From Dryomyza anilis (Eukaryota > Arthropoda > Insecta > Diptera > Dryomyzidae), in assembly GCA_951804985.1 (NCBI GenBank), contig OX638133.1:77506367-77570366 (forward strand): a stretch of 64,000 bases of DNA. The letters are read 5' to 3'. Position 1 is the stretch's first letter, and every line of letters starts with the position of its first letter. Below, one piece after another: positions 32,401 through 44,879 of the stretch. The translations under genes and the position numbers were made by a program. A model generated the notes under the pieces. That model was not told where the DNA came from and searched no databases. It worked only from the letters and a program-made list of their open reading frames with translations.

Positions 32401-33590
32401 TATTCTATTTGAATAAGAAATTGTAAATGGTTGTGATTCATTTAATAGTCATGTAAACAAAAAAAAAAGATGCGATTATTGGAATAATTTATTCGAAGAA
32501 TACTATAACATTAGTTTTAAATTCTTAATAAAATTATTTTCCTGTTATAAAAGAAATACCAGAAACTGATAATTTTTAGAAACTAAGATATTATGATGAA
32601 TTTTTATTTACCTCTTTAAAGCAGAACTAAAAAATCAACATAGAAACAAATTTCTATTGAATATCCACCAAAAATAAACTTTTCTATTGATTTACAGCAT
32701 CAAGCGCAAATATCAATAGAAAGAACTACACAAATAGCTGCAACATATATAGCAACAATTTATTTACTTAACCAGTACATGTCTGCATCGCACAATAGTA
32801 GCGTCTTTTTCGTTACTACCATCCATTGGACCGACCACCCATTGCTAGTATATCCCGCCAAAATTCAAATCATACAAAATGCAAGTAACAAACAATAAGC
32901 GCTGTCAAAAACACAACCATAACACAAAAAATCACATTGAATTGCAAATATTTTAGACGATATCGTTGTGGTGGTATTGAAATTCTATAAAAATGGCAAA
33001 ATACCAAAAACACTTTATTTCCCACGATAATATGGCAAAAATGAAGTACGAAATGAAGTGGTTTTGCATTTCAGAATTGCAATAATAACATAAAGTGATG
33101 TTACAATGGGATTGTGAAATCAGTGATAAATAAACATTTAATTAAATAAATTTATTTATTTTAAAAAATATATAATATATTGTTACATAAATTAATACTT
33201 TATAAAAGTGTTTAATAAATTCGTATCTGGGGATTCTGTGTAAAATAGAAGCACACTGAGGTTTGGGTTTAATTAATGTATTTAATTTTAAATGCTATAA
33301 ATTCTAAAAACTGTCTATAATTTTACTTGACAGTGTTCGCTCATGAGATGTACTTTGTCATATTCAAATTCCATATGATCTGCAGCGCTATTTTATTCTA
33401 CAGCGTCAGATTCTAGAAGTTTCGTCAAACTTCTACATTTTACTAAAATCCGTATTGCTCGTAAGATATATCCATTTTAATAAAAATCCTTGATGCTTAC
33501 ACGCCTCTTTCTTATCTTACATACTGAAGTTTCTTATGGCACTGATCTCTCTTTCTCGGTCACAGCATCAGTGCTCTAAACGATCTTCTC
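32401..33590. other. AT-rich sequence, no gene seen
   Basis: Nothing supportable. A short GC-richer stretch at 32.78-32.95 kb has no recognisable content. Confidence 0.4.
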
Positions 33591-33599
33591 TTATTTTTT

Positions 33600-33965
33600 T
33601 AGAACATGTAACGAACTCCGACGTATCTAGGTGTTAGGGGAGACGCTCGGTGTATTGGTGCACCAGCTTTGCTCAGGTGGGGTGGGATCTTGTCTCCTAC
33701 GTCTATGTTGTAACGTCACAAAAATTTATAACACCGATTGATAGCACAAAAAAAAAAAGGAACACAGAAACAACAAAAACAAACTAGAAAGAAAATTGGA
33801 AGAAAGAAAAGAAAATTGCCAGCAGGAAGCACCTCTCTGGCATGGCCGCGTCAAAACCCTACCCAACCATGGTTACTATTAGGCCCACTAACGAAGTAAC
33901 CCCTAACGCTATCTACTTCACCATTTAACACATTTTATGCCCCAGTATATCCCCCACCCAACGAT
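33600..33965. other. GC-richer patch, possible retrotransposon edge
   Basis: Contains GGTGGGGTGGGA (purine-rich), then TGTTGTAACGTCACAAAAA, which would fit a polypurine tract and LTR start separated by about 20 bp, and a further patch with CCTACCCAACCATGG. No pol-like translation was found on either strand, so this reading is weak. Confidence 0.25.
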
Positions 33966-34864
33966 AAATTATTCACTCCATTTTTTAAAGTAAATATAAC
34001 AATCAGCTAATCATATTTATTAAACATTTAACACAAACTTCAAAACTATATATAACAAGAAACAATTACTTGACAAATCATCTAAATTCAAGAAATTTAA
34101 ATTAAATGAACAGGGAACACACAAAGCAAAAAAAAAAAATAAAATAAATTCAATCAAAATCTTTGTTTAAATTTTAATTCAATCGATTAACAAAAGAAAA
34201 CAAACCCACTAATATCATTCTCTAATTTAAAAGTGGATGTTAGATTCCAAACAAATAATAATAATAGTAACAGACTCACCCTTTTCGCTGCGAAGAACTG
34301 TGCACACTTCTTTGGTAGCTGATGAAATTTTATCTAAAGCTAAATAAAATTAGAGAAAAATAACCCAGCCCATAGATATTACAAAATTACTTTACAAAAA
34401 AAATGATTGAATTTTTCACAAATTATTTTAAACAATAGACGAATGCCATAAAAAAAAATAAATCAATAGAAATTTGATAAAAACGTTAAATTAAATTTAG
34501 GATAATTATAATAAATTAATGTGAATTTACTAAAATTATGTTAAATTATGTTAAATTACGTTAAATTGAAATTGATTAAATTAAGTTAAAAAAAAAATAA
34601 GAATTTTATTAAATTATTAAAAAAAAAAAAAAAAGTATTTCCAATTAAAATATGAATAATAGGTGAAGATGAAAACCCAAATACGCGATCTCTTTTAAAA
34701 TATAGCTTCTTTAAAGCTTATTTTGTAAAGTTTTGAAAAAAAACTTTTATCTCTCTTAATATAGCTTTTAAAAAAGCTTATTGTTCTGAATTATTGTTTG
34801 AAATATACTTTGAAGTGAATCCATTTTGAACAGGAGCGAGGTTGATCTATGGTTGGTAATGTGG

Positions 34865-34945
34865 TTGGTGACGTGGTGTTGACGCAGTTGTTGACGTAGT
34901 TGTGGACGTAGTTGTGGACGCAATTGTTGACGCAGTTGTTTAACA
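34865..34945. repeat. 12-bp tandem repeat (GTTGTKGACGYA)
   Basis: About six imperfect 12-bp units. The minus-strand open frame crossing it (34768-35034) shows the resulting QLRP/QLRQ periodicity and no other protein feature. Confidence 0.7.
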
Positions 34946-35104
34946 AAATCGTTCTTTATTTGTCGCAAAAATTTCCAAATTAAATAAATGATGCAAAAAA
35001 AAATTTGCAAAAAAAATGGACCAGCTGCAAACAAAACGAAAACGTTTTAATTTGAAACTGATAACAACAAAAGCGACGAACGTATTTTAAAATGAAACAT
35101 CTTC

Positions 35105-35390
35105 TTTATCTTACCTGCGTAAACGCAGCTGGTAAATTTAGGAACAAAAATGCCTTTCAATCCCAGGCGCATTCAACAAATGCAACGATAGGCTGCTGAA
35201 TATCGTCGTCGATGCACAATAAACGAACACCAATAAAAACACAACTTTTAATATGCACAACTTAAAAAAAAAAACACCACTTTTTTTATTTTATTTGTAC
35301 CACTAAAAAAATCACAACCTTTTTCTCGCACTTCAAAAATATTTTAATTCGACAAAACAAAATGAGTCAGCTTATATAGTAATTTTTCCT
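35105..35390 (-). promoter_or_regulatory. Candidate minus-strand promoter and first exon
   Basis: On the minus strand there is a TATATAAGCTGAC box at about 35378, then ~270 bp of less AT-rich sequence with short A-tracts, ending GCAG|GTAAGATAAAG, a strong splice-donor consensus, at about 35118. TATA, spacing and donor together suit a 5' UTR exon of a host gene or an LTR promoter. No downstream coding exon was found in the window. Confidence 0.3.
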
Positions 35391-36384
35391 AAGCAAGGCT
35401 AACTACATTTTTGTCAAAATTAACAAGTAGACTTTCACAAAAAAATATTTGTAGGGTTGTTTTAATATTTTTTTATTGCAAAGTGTTTTCGAGTTTTCAT
35501 CAAAAAAAATCATGGCCTACTAACCAAATAAACGAAATACTGTAAACATCGTAAAGTATTCCAATTGTACTAAAATTAATTCTACGCCTTCTAATTCTAA
35601 TAAAAACGAGAAAAAAAACTACAGTATAAACTAAAGTATAAATCATGAATAAATGCATTACTCTAAGGAAGGTGTATAGTAATCGGTACCGGGGGCCGTA
35701 TGAGTAGTATATATATTTTTTTATATTATGAGGAATGGTACAGGGGTGGTTACAGACTAAAAATATTCATTTAGCATTTTAAAGACTACTTATTTATTGT
35801 TGTGTCAAAATTTGGAATATTTTGGAAAGATCTCAATTTATACAAATTTATGCTGAAATCTAATATAATATTTCTAGCTTATTTACACACCAAGAAATTC
35901 GTTTTTAAAGCAAGAAACATATTTTCTGTTTTTCTTTCTTGCGTCGAGTTTTAGTTCTATTCATTTATTGTTCAGTATATTGTTTAATCAAAATATTTCT
36001 ATTTACGAAATATTGTCCAATAACTTATTAACAGTTTTTCAAAAATGTGGTTACATACATTTGCATTTATCTCGCGTTTTGAATAACTAATATCATCAAC
36101 AGTTAAATCAAATTAAATGGAATTCTACATTCATCAATTATTTCTGACAGCATTTTGAATTTGGTTTATTGGTTTAAAAGAACTCGAGAGTAGAACTCGA
36201 AAAAAAAAATATTTTTTTTTCGACAAATGTTTAAATCACAAATGCATTAAAAAAATGGGGAAAAATCGAAAAGCAAAAAAGAAGAATAGTTTGTAATATT
36301 ACAAAATAAGGCCACACTCTTGAACAATTTGAGGTAGCTAATCATTTATTAGTATTTTTTAATAACAGTATTTATTTATTTTGT
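35391..36384. other. AT-rich sequence, no gene seen
   Basis: Nothing supportable. Confidence 0.4.
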
Positions 36385-36698
36385 AGCAGCGGTAGCTCAG
36401 TGGTTAGTGCGTTGGACTGCGAGCCGAAAGGTCCCCGGTTCAAGCCTGGACTGGGGCTAACAACATCTTTTCATAGAAACATTTTTCTATACCGCGCTAC
36501 CTCTCGCAGTAAATGGCAAACCTACGAGAGTAAAACATTGCCTATGAAAAGCTCTCACCCGCCGTTCGGATTCGGCAATAAACTGTAGGTCCCATCAATT
36601 TGAGTACAAGTATAACTCGCACAGCTCAAATGGTGAGAGAAGCTTGGCCGAAGTTCTATACAGGAATGTAGCGCCAAACTATTATATTATATTATTAT
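36385..36698 (+). mobile_element. tRNA-derived SINE copy 2
   Basis: Complete copy: A box TAGCTCAGTGG, B box GGTTCAAGCC, CTGGACTGGGGCTAACAAC, the CCTACGAGAGTAAAACATTG body, CACAGCTCAAATGGTGAGAG and an (ATT)n tail. TATTTATTT at both sides (36373-36381, 36699-36707) is a plausible target duplication. Confidence 0.9.
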
Positions 36699-36709
36699 TA
36701 TTTATTTCT

Positions 36710-37079
36710 TAATACAAAATTATTAGAATTTTTTGAATAGACTGTAAATCGAAATTATCGAAACAAGAAAAATATTTCTTGATTTATGTTAAACACAAAT
36801 TTTGATTCCCATACAACCAAAATATGGTCTGGTTTCTTTATTGAATTAAATACAATATTTCATATTTTTTTTTTATTATTTAAATATCTATTATCAAGAA
36901 ATGTTATTGCCTAATATTAAGAAATTTTATATTCAGTTGTTTATTAAATCGTAATTTTTTTGTTTTATTAATTATTTTAAAAGTTTTTAACATTTTATGT
37001 GTAGATTTATTCAAAAAAAAAAAAAACATTCATTTATAATATAGCATTTTTTAATTTTATTTTTTGTCAACTTATCCCA
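36710..37079. other. AT-rich sequence, no gene seen
   Basis: Nothing supportable. Confidence 0.4.
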
Positions 37080-37760
37080 CCGTGCTGCTATGCCATTTGC
37101 AATTCTCTGGGCACTCTAAGTCTTTGCTGCTGTTGTTGCCAATGCAGTTGCAGTTGTTGGCTTTGCGTTAATATTTATAGAGTTGCCACAAATCGATGTT
37201 ATGCGCTGGTTATCGCCTGCCTCACCGCTGCCCTGCCGCTTCTATCTACCAACCAAAGGCACAGAAACAACTGGAGTTTGAGTAGTCGAATGTTGCGAGT
37301 ATCTAAACAAAATATGGCAGATGTCAAACCAAAATACGAGCAGCATATAACATGTGAAACGTATACAAACACTACGCCAAAACCCCCAACAAATACAAAT
37401 AGAAATACATAAAACAAAAAACAAAAACTTAAATATTGGCAACAATTCCCGTAGCTACAAGTGAAATGTACCAAACGTACCGAACGTACAGAACGAATGT
37501 CAATATTTTAATGCGGAAAATGGTTTTGTGCAAAAACTTTCAATTCGATTGAGAAAGTGCACACGATTTAGTAGGGGTGCCGCCTGCTACATGGTTCTAC
37601 TAGTTTCGGATAAAGTTCTTATGGTTAATTTATGCGCCTTTTGAATTGAAAATCAAATTGTTTTTGTTCTTGCCGCACAGCACAGGACTGGAACTGAACT
37701 GAACGCTTAATGAAACGGTAGCACAATGTAACATTGGAGGAAGGACTAGTGTTTGTAACG
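37080..37760. other. Less repetitive island, possible conserved non-coding DNA
   Basis: One of the most GC-balanced stretches, with GCTGCTGTTGTTGCC, GTTGCAGTTG and CTGCCTCACCGCTGCC words. The minus-strand frames of 91 and 67 codons overlap each other and show only Cys/Phe-rich composition. There is no domain or conserved start context. Likely non-coding. Confidence 0.4.
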
Positions 37761-38269
37761 ACAACAATGCTGAAAATTGAATTAAGACCAGAAATCAATT
37801 TTTAATGGCTAAGGGGCTATTTTTGATTGTAATTTGAAATTTTTGAGAAAATTAACCAAGTTTTTGAAAGGAGTTCCGTAAACAGGAGTTCCGTAAAACT
37901 TCAATATTTCACTTTCATTCTATTTTGGTAGTTTCCTTTAGACAGAAATAAAAAAGTATTAATAAAAATAATATATAAAAAAATATAAAATTCATTTAGA
38001 TTTAAGTTAGATTTAAGCAAATGAAACTTTCTTGAATTTTGCTTTCCAGTCTATACAATATTTAACTATACAGTTTTAAAAGTTTTCTTAGTTCCAAAAC
38101 TTTATTTCTGGTCTTGGATCGCTTTACCTATAATTTCATAATATAAAGCAAAATTCTTCTAGAAATAGGGTAAATTTGTCATACAACTTTTTTTTAACGA
38201 TAAACAAAAATAATATTTATTTGAGAGAATAACCACTTTTCATGAAATCGTCAGAAATGATTATAGGAA

Positions 38270-39010
38270 AAACTAGAGTGGAAAGATGGAGTAGTGTCAC
38301 GAATTTGACATTGGGAATAACAGACGCGGGGTTGTTTCAAAACGTATCCTGCGACTGTTGAAAGAATTTTGTCTGTAGTGCATAGGTTTTTTGAAAGCCG
38401 AGTGAACTAGGAAGATGTGGGCTTGGTTTGATGTCCGAGTAAAACGAAAGAATTTCCCTCGTACACTGACCAATGTAATACCTATAAACCTCTCCTCCTA
38501 CCGCCCCCTCTTAAATATATCATATTTTGTTCAGTATTCGATCCAAAAACTTCACGAAGGATTTTAGAGCCCGTGCCTAAATTTTCAAATTTTATTCCAT
38601 CTTAGACCGAATATAGGTGGTGTAGACAGTGCGTTTTAGAAAACCAAGGCTCATCAAATATATGATCGTTCCAAGGGAGGTCACATTGAATTGATATTCC
38701 CTGAAGATCAAGAGCATGTGCCATCGCAACATCCACTAGATTTCTGCACAAATGTATTTGAAGTTCCATCTGCAAAATATGCACTACTGCACTCTACAAT
38801 ATTTAGTGCATATTGCAATGACAGTCGACTGTATTATAGTGAATTTTCTCCAGCGACTACACTTCACTGCAGTATTTGTTTCATTGGTGTCAAGTAGTGT
38901 CACGACATTTTTGTTTTCAAAACATTCAATATTTTGAAAAACAATTCCAAATGACAATACTTTCGTTAAATATGCAACGATTACAGTGAGTGCAGCGATC
39001 AACAGCAGTA
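38270..39010. other. Unassigned moderately complex region
   Basis: Several 60-72 codon frames overlap on both strands. The most protein-like is on the minus strand at 38602-38784 (MHILQMELQIHLCRNLVDV..). Composition is less AT-rich than its surroundings, so a decayed gene or transposon is possible, but I see no motif that identifies it. Confidence 0.3.
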
Positions 39011-40240
39011 ATTTTGTTGTTGGTATTTATGTCTTTATAAAAAATACATCAGACGTCATATTAATAAAAATCGACTTTGCTCAAACCTTGAAGAAAATGC
39101 TCCCAATTTTTAAAATGCTCCCAATATTAAAAAAATAATGTTTAAAAAAATGTGTGTACGACAAAAACAACGCATTAGTCAAAAAGCAAGGTATCCAACA
39201 AAAAAAAATGTTTTGAAAATATTAAATAATAAAAATAAATAAATAAAAACCATAATACAAAATATTATACTATATTTCAATATTAATGAAAACTCCTTAG
39301 AATAAGAATGATAAAAAATATGTAAAATGCACTAATTACCCACTAAGTACCCAGTACATTATTGAAAACTTTTTCACTACAACTATGCCTTGTTAGTGTT
39401 TTGTTTTGACACTACTTATGCTCTGTTGTTGTGAGCAACATATTCACTTGATTTTCAAGCATAGAGTCCGCGAAAGTAAATATTTTGAAATAAAATGAAT
39501 GTCTTGATGGGGGTTTATAAAAAAGGTTTTCCAATATCAATTCGTTTACGGCTTTTATTTGCATTTTAAACGTGCATGTATCATAAAATTTTAATTTAAT
39601 AAATTTAAATTTATTTTAAAAATCTCTCATAGTAGCATTTCAAATTAGAATAAAACCTTTATATGAATTGATATTGAAAATCCGTTTTCAGATTCATACT
39701 TATAGAGATCTCTGCTACAAAGTGCATTATCTTTTATTAAAATGTGACACGAAAAATAATATATTTTTTAATTACGAAAATATGACATGCACTGCATTTC
39801 AAATGAAAATAAAAACCGTATGCGAATTGATCAACAAAAAAAATGTTTGCACAAATTCTATGAATAATCCCTAGTCTCACGTACATGTCGATTTTTTCCA
39901 GTATGCAAAGTACTGTCGCACGGTCGGTGGCTCGTTTAGTGAGTGCGTTGGTCTATGAGACGAAAAGTTGCTAGTGTTTTGGAAAATGAAAATAAAAATG
40001 ACTAATATCGTAAGTCATTTTTTTTTTTAAAGAACTCCCTCAAATAATATACCTATATTAAGCTCTCACTTTTTTATCTAAATTACAATATACATAATAT
40101 TATAAATAATAAATTGAACAAGCCAGTTTTAAAAAAATTTAATACTTCTTCAAATCAAATAACCCCTTAATAAAAAATTTTAGAAATTATAGTGGTAAGC
40201 TCCAAAAACTACTTAAACCACGTAGGTACAATGTAGCCAA
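39011..40240. other. AT-rich sequence, no gene seen
   Basis: The segment GGTGGCTCGTTTAGTGAGTG near 39926 faintly resembles the SINE tRNA head but lacks a B box. Confidence 0.4.
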
Positions 40241-40244
40241 AGTT

Positions 40245-40800
40245 TTACACGATTTTATCCATCCACACCACCCCTCTCTCTCATGAAGTTGGCGAAATAT
40301 TAATGGAAATTGGTTTAAGTGCGCCGCAACAAATAGCGCATTCCCCCAAGTGCACACTACGTCATTCGTTGGCCATGAACGTGTATTAGCCTAGTTTAAG
40401 GTAGTAGTCGTGGTGTTTGTAATCGCGTCAGGCGAAATTCTAATTAGCCGCAATTTTGGCAAATTTTCAAAAATACTTATTATATCTACATACAACCCAA
40501 ATCCAGTCGTGACCATGGGAATATTATAGAGTGCGACAGATAGCGAAACCGAGACGATGTTTGTGTGTGTGAGCGAGCGGCACAGCGCATCTCTTTTGTT
40601 GCCTTTGTTCGGAACATTACGCCACCTGGTATCAGTGGTGATAATTAAAAATTAACATAACTTTACACACACCATTTACTTGATTGGTGCCGCGTTCTGC
40701 TGCAAAATAATCGGCTGGTACTTCTGGAGACACGGTAGGCTTGCTCGGTGGGCAGACGATGGGTTGACGTGGACATGTTAGGCGTCGATACGTAATGGAT
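40245..40800. other. Less repetitive island, possible conserved non-coding DNA
   Basis: Balanced composition with words such as CAAATAGCGCATTCCCCC and GAGCGAGCGGCACAGCGC. No frame of note and no similarity to other parts of the window. Confidence 0.4.
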
Positions 40801-40984
40801 GTGCATTATGCTAATTGCAATGAATTTATAATGTTGTTCATTGCAAACGTTTAGTTTTCAGAGATAACAGTGTGAGGCAGAGATATTAATGATGTTATAA
40901 AATGGAAATTAATTTTTTTTTCTCTTTCAAATAATGAAGACTTTTATATACAATCAAATTTTTATTGTGCGATATATTGGGATG

Positions 40985-41145
40985 GTAATTAATATACAAT
41001 ATTATTTTATAACATACATTAATACCATATTATAAAATACTATACATATATAATATAATATACATATATAATAAACCATACATATATAATATACTATACA
41101 TACAAATATATGTAATATACTATTATAATATTCTATAAAAAAATA
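40985..41145. repeat. AT-rich tandem repeat (ACTATACATATATAATATA type)
   Basis: Imperfect ~20-25 bp units of ATACATATATAATA. The minus-strand frame here (41002-41202, rich in Y/I/C) is produced by the repeat. Confidence 0.7.
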
Positions 41146-41870
41146 TACAAGAATCCTACAACATACTAAAATTTTTTTCCTTATGGACATCCCATGTATC
41201 AATTCTATATAATTCGTGGGTGCTTATTTTGACTGAATATTCTGTTTTTTGTATGTCTAATATGTACATTTTTTAATAAAATTTCTCTCGATATATTTTA
41301 GACCCCCTTACAGCCACTAAAAAACACAGTACATTAAAAAACTATTTTTCCATAAAACTGTAATCCCAATTTTCTTTTAGTTGCCAGTACTAATTATTAT
41401 ATATTAATGAATACCAATAATTCATTAATTTTTTAAGATATTCAAATCTAAACTCGAAAAATATTGAGTTATCTTAGAGTATTTTTCTATGATTTTTTAG
41501 TATTTAAAACATATAAATAAATATTTATTGTACAGGTAATAACTAAACAAACGATCAACATTATTAACTTTTTTTCATCGGTACCATTTAATATTAGAAC
41601 CGATGGAAAAAGTGCTCTTTCAATACAGTTATACGTTTATAGAAATTAAAAATGCTTGAATATATTTTTTATACAGAGTGTTTGGTTCATCGATGTGATT
41701 CTATGATTCAAAAATTAAAGAAAATGTAAAATAAAATTATGTATTATTTTGCATCCAGGTGTTAAGTAAATGCATATTACTTACATAGTATATTCAAGAA
41801 AATTTGTTATAAAATTTAATCTGTTGATAAATTAATATAAAATTTTCAATTAATTTTAGATAATTAAATA

Positions 41871-42188
41871 GCCGCGGTAGCTCAGTGGTTAGTGCGTTGG
41901 ACTGCGAGCCGAAAGGTCCCCGGTTCCCAGTCCAGGCTTGAACCGGGAACCTTTCTAACAACATCTTTTCATAGAAATATTTTTCTATACCGCGCTACCT
42001 CTCGTCAGTAAATGGCAAACCTACGAGAGTAAAATCATTGCCTATGAAAAGCTCTCACCCGCCATTCGGATTCGGCAATAAACTGTAGGTCCCACCACTT
42101 TGAATACAATTATAAGACGCACAGCTCAAAATGGCGAGAGCGCTCGGCCGAAGTTCTTACAGAACAGTAGCGCCAAACTATTATTATT
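41871..42188 (+). mobile_element. tRNA-derived SINE copy 3 with inverted B-box segment
   Basis: Flanked by the 8-bp direct repeat ATTAAATA (41863-41870, 42189-42196). The A box is normal, but from 41926 to 41955 the sequence is the reverse complement of the expected B-box region, making a 15-bp-stem hairpin with 41911-41925. The rest of the body and the (ATT)n tail are normal. Confidence 0.92.
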
Positions 42189-42267
42189 ATTAAATAACCT
42201 TTCACATCCTCGAATCCCATGCTTTCTTCTTTTTTTAAAATGTACGTAAAGTTGAAATTTACAAAAA

Positions 42268-42966
42268 TAACCAGTTGGGAAGGTTAGATCACATGGGAAA
42301 TTTTAAAGTAGGTGTAATTATGATAGTTAGGATTATCAAAATTATAGTCGGTCTAAGCCGACTATAAATACCCTACACATATGTGTGGTTACCATTCAAA
42401 GTGATATATAGGTCACCAGGGTATACGAATCCTGAAAATAACTGCAAACTGTCAATCGCTGAAGAATTTCCATTCATTTGATATCCATATTTACAAATGG
42501 GTAGGTGTACCGAATTTCGATTTTTTTTGTGAACCACAAGTCTTTTCGCCGGAAAACATTATTATCATGTATTTGAGCATGATGTCAATATATATTTGAC
42601 CAAAAAAGTTTACCTAAGCACGTATACATAAAAATTGATCTTAATATGTACATTTTATATGAGGTATTTGAACATAAGTGCTCGGATCATAGGTCACAAT
42701 GGACAGATCTCGCCAATTATACAGCGTAGGTATATTAGTAATCTAAGTTATAAGTTTCATTTATCTAGATCTTCAATTTTAAAAGTAGTAGGGATTTCAA
42801 CAGACAGACAGACGGACAGACAGACTGACATCGCTAAATCGACTCAGGAGGTCATGCTGATCAAGAATATATATACTTTTCCATACCGGAGATGCTTCCT
42901 TCTGGGTGTAACAAACGGCGTACCAAACTGAATATACCCTTTCACTCTTAGCGTAGGGTATAAAAA
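42268..42966 (-). mobile_element. Helentron-like / mini-me element, family A copy 3
   Basis: Complete in minus orientation: CCAGTTGGGAAGG end, palindrome TAGTCGGTCTAAGCCGACTA, TACCCTACACATATGTG, a short GTCY array (42800-42830 as GACA units), core, and GCGTAGGGTATAAAAA. Inserted in element V copy 1. Confidence 0.88.
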
Positions 42967-43342
42967 TACGAATTCTGACTTTGTCATCGATTTTCTCAAA
43001 ATTATTACATTTTATAAACACCCTGTATATTAAACTGGGTGCAAAATAGGTCATATTTTTATTTTTTACATTTTCTTATTTTTTTGAATCATAGAATCAC
43101 CTCCCGAGTTATTGACATCGATGAACCAAACACCCTGTATATGTCAAAAAAGCTATGTTACAAAAATATTAAAAAAATTGTCTAAAAAATACAAATTGGC
43201 AAATATCTTAATATGCTAATTTTACTCAAAAAGGCTACGAAATAGAAAAAAACTCGGTATGCAATAAGAATAATTTAGATATAATTCCATAATATTTTCA
43301 GATTACATGCAAAGTATTTTTTTTTTTTGTTAATATTTTATT

Positions 43343-44405
43343 ATACCTGGTGTTTGGTTCATCGATGTCAATAATTCATGGGGTCATTCTATCACTCAAA
43401 AATATAAGAAAATGTTAAAAACAAATACGTCTAATTCTACAAGCAATTATAATACAGAGTGTTTTAGAGATGCATATTACTGATATAACCTAGTCAAGAA
43501 AATTTATTATAAAGTATAATCAGTAGATAAATAAATAACAATTTTTATACCCTACACTAAGAGTGAAAGGGTATATTCAGTTTGGTACGCCGTTTGTAAC
43601 ACCCAGAAGAAAGCATCTCCGGTATGGAAAAGTATATATATTCTTGATCAGCATGACCTCCTGAGTCGATTTAGCGATGTCCGTCTGTCCGTCTGTCTGT
43701 CTGTCCGTCTGTCTGTCCGTCTGTCTGTCTGTCTGTTGAAATCCCTAAGACTTTTAAAATTGAAGAGCTAGATAAATGAAACTTATAACATAGATTACTA
43801 ATATACCTACGCTGTATGTGCGAAAAAATTGGCGAGATCGGTCCATGGTGACCTATGATCCGACCACTTATGTTCAAATACCACATATAAAATGTACATA
43901 TAAAGATCAATTTTTATGTATACGTGCTTAGGTAAACTTTGTTGGTCAAATATATATTGACATCATGCTCAAATACATGATAATAATGTTTTCCGGCGAA
44001 AAGACTTGTGGTTCACAAAAAAAAAAATCGAAATTCGGTACACCTACCCATTTGTAAATATGGGTATCAAATGAATGGAAATTCTTCAGCGATTGAATGT
44101 TTGTAGTTATTTTCAGGATTCGTATACCCTGGTGACCTATATATCACTTTGAATGGTAACCACACATATGTGTAGGGTATTTATAGTCGGCTTAGACCGA
44201 CTATAATTTTGATAATTCTAACTATCATAATTACACCTACTTTAAAATTTCCCATGTGATCTAACCTTCCCACTGGTTAAGTTTGCTTTTAGAAAATTGA
44301 ATTACATTTTCAATGGTGTATAACATCTTTGAATCCTTGTAATTTACAAAAATTAAAATACAAACTTTTACTTTGTCATTTATTTTCTCAAAATTTCGTT
44401 ATCGA
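43343..44405. mobile_element. TIR element V, copy 2 (carries a family-A element)
   Basis: The left end ACCTGGTGTTTGGTTCATCG and following ~190 bp match copy 1, including the ATACAGAGTGTTTTAG and GATGCATATTAC region. After the inserted A element, ACTTTGTCATTTATTTTCTC matches the right interior of copy 1. The right TIR is missing. Confidence 0.7.
43542..44278 (+). mobile_element. Helentron-like / mini-me element, family A copy 4
   Basis: Complete plus-strand copy, nearly identical to copy 1 at 0.9 kb, including the GTCY array (43677-43735) and CATATGTGTAGGGTA 3' arm. Inserted in element V copy 2. Confidence 0.9.
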
Positions 44406-44879
44406 TCAGCCGATTTTTTTTTTCTAATTTATAATGGGAAACACTTTACCACAGGTTCCCCTACTATATTTCTTTTATTCTAAATGGTAGGCGAAGGGAA
44501 CTTAAAATTACAATTGTAATTTTCATATGAAATTTCATCACATCATATCAACTGATTTATCATTTATACATTGTATTTGTATAATTATTTAGGACAAATA
44601 TATTTCGTTTGAGCTTGACTTCCCAACATATAACATGAATTAAAATTTAACATTATTTCGAAGTTTATAGATCAATTATCAAATAAAATAATAAGAAATT
44701 TATCGAAACTTTTCAATAATCTAAAAATAATCTTTTTTTCGATTTTGTTTGGTTTTTTTTAATTTTTACTATTTTAATTCTGCTACAGCAGATTTACTTA
44801 AAATCTATTTAAACATTTATATGTAATCCAAGTGGACCATAAATTCATTGAATTATCCCATTTTTCCACAATAAGTGAA

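Larger units (their letters stand above)
41671..43141. mobile_element. TIR element V, copy 1 (carries a SINE and a family-A element)
   Basis: The ends are inverted copies of ATACAGRGTGTTTGGTTCAT continuing CGATG, with similarity reaching about 100 bp inward through TGATTCTATGATTCAAAAA. The left arm lacks 15 bp present in the right arm. Without the two inserts the element is only ~450 bp and has no transposase. A second ACACCCTGTATAT at 43016-43030 inside the right arm suggests a doubled end. The superfamily is unassigned. Confidence 0.75.

Noticed and set aside
33600..33965. LTR retrotransposon start with polypurine tract
   Set aside because: No pol remnant, no second LTR and no recognisable translation; kept only as a weak region note.
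38602..39002. Minus-strand frames that looked vaguely like a receptor or transposase fragment
   Set aside because: No motif could be named, stops separate the pieces, and different phases are involved.
39920..39990. Possible tRNA or SINE head (GGTGGCTCGTTTAGTGAGTG)
   Set aside because: No B box, no cloverleaf and no SINE body follow; the resemblance is limited to about 30 bp.
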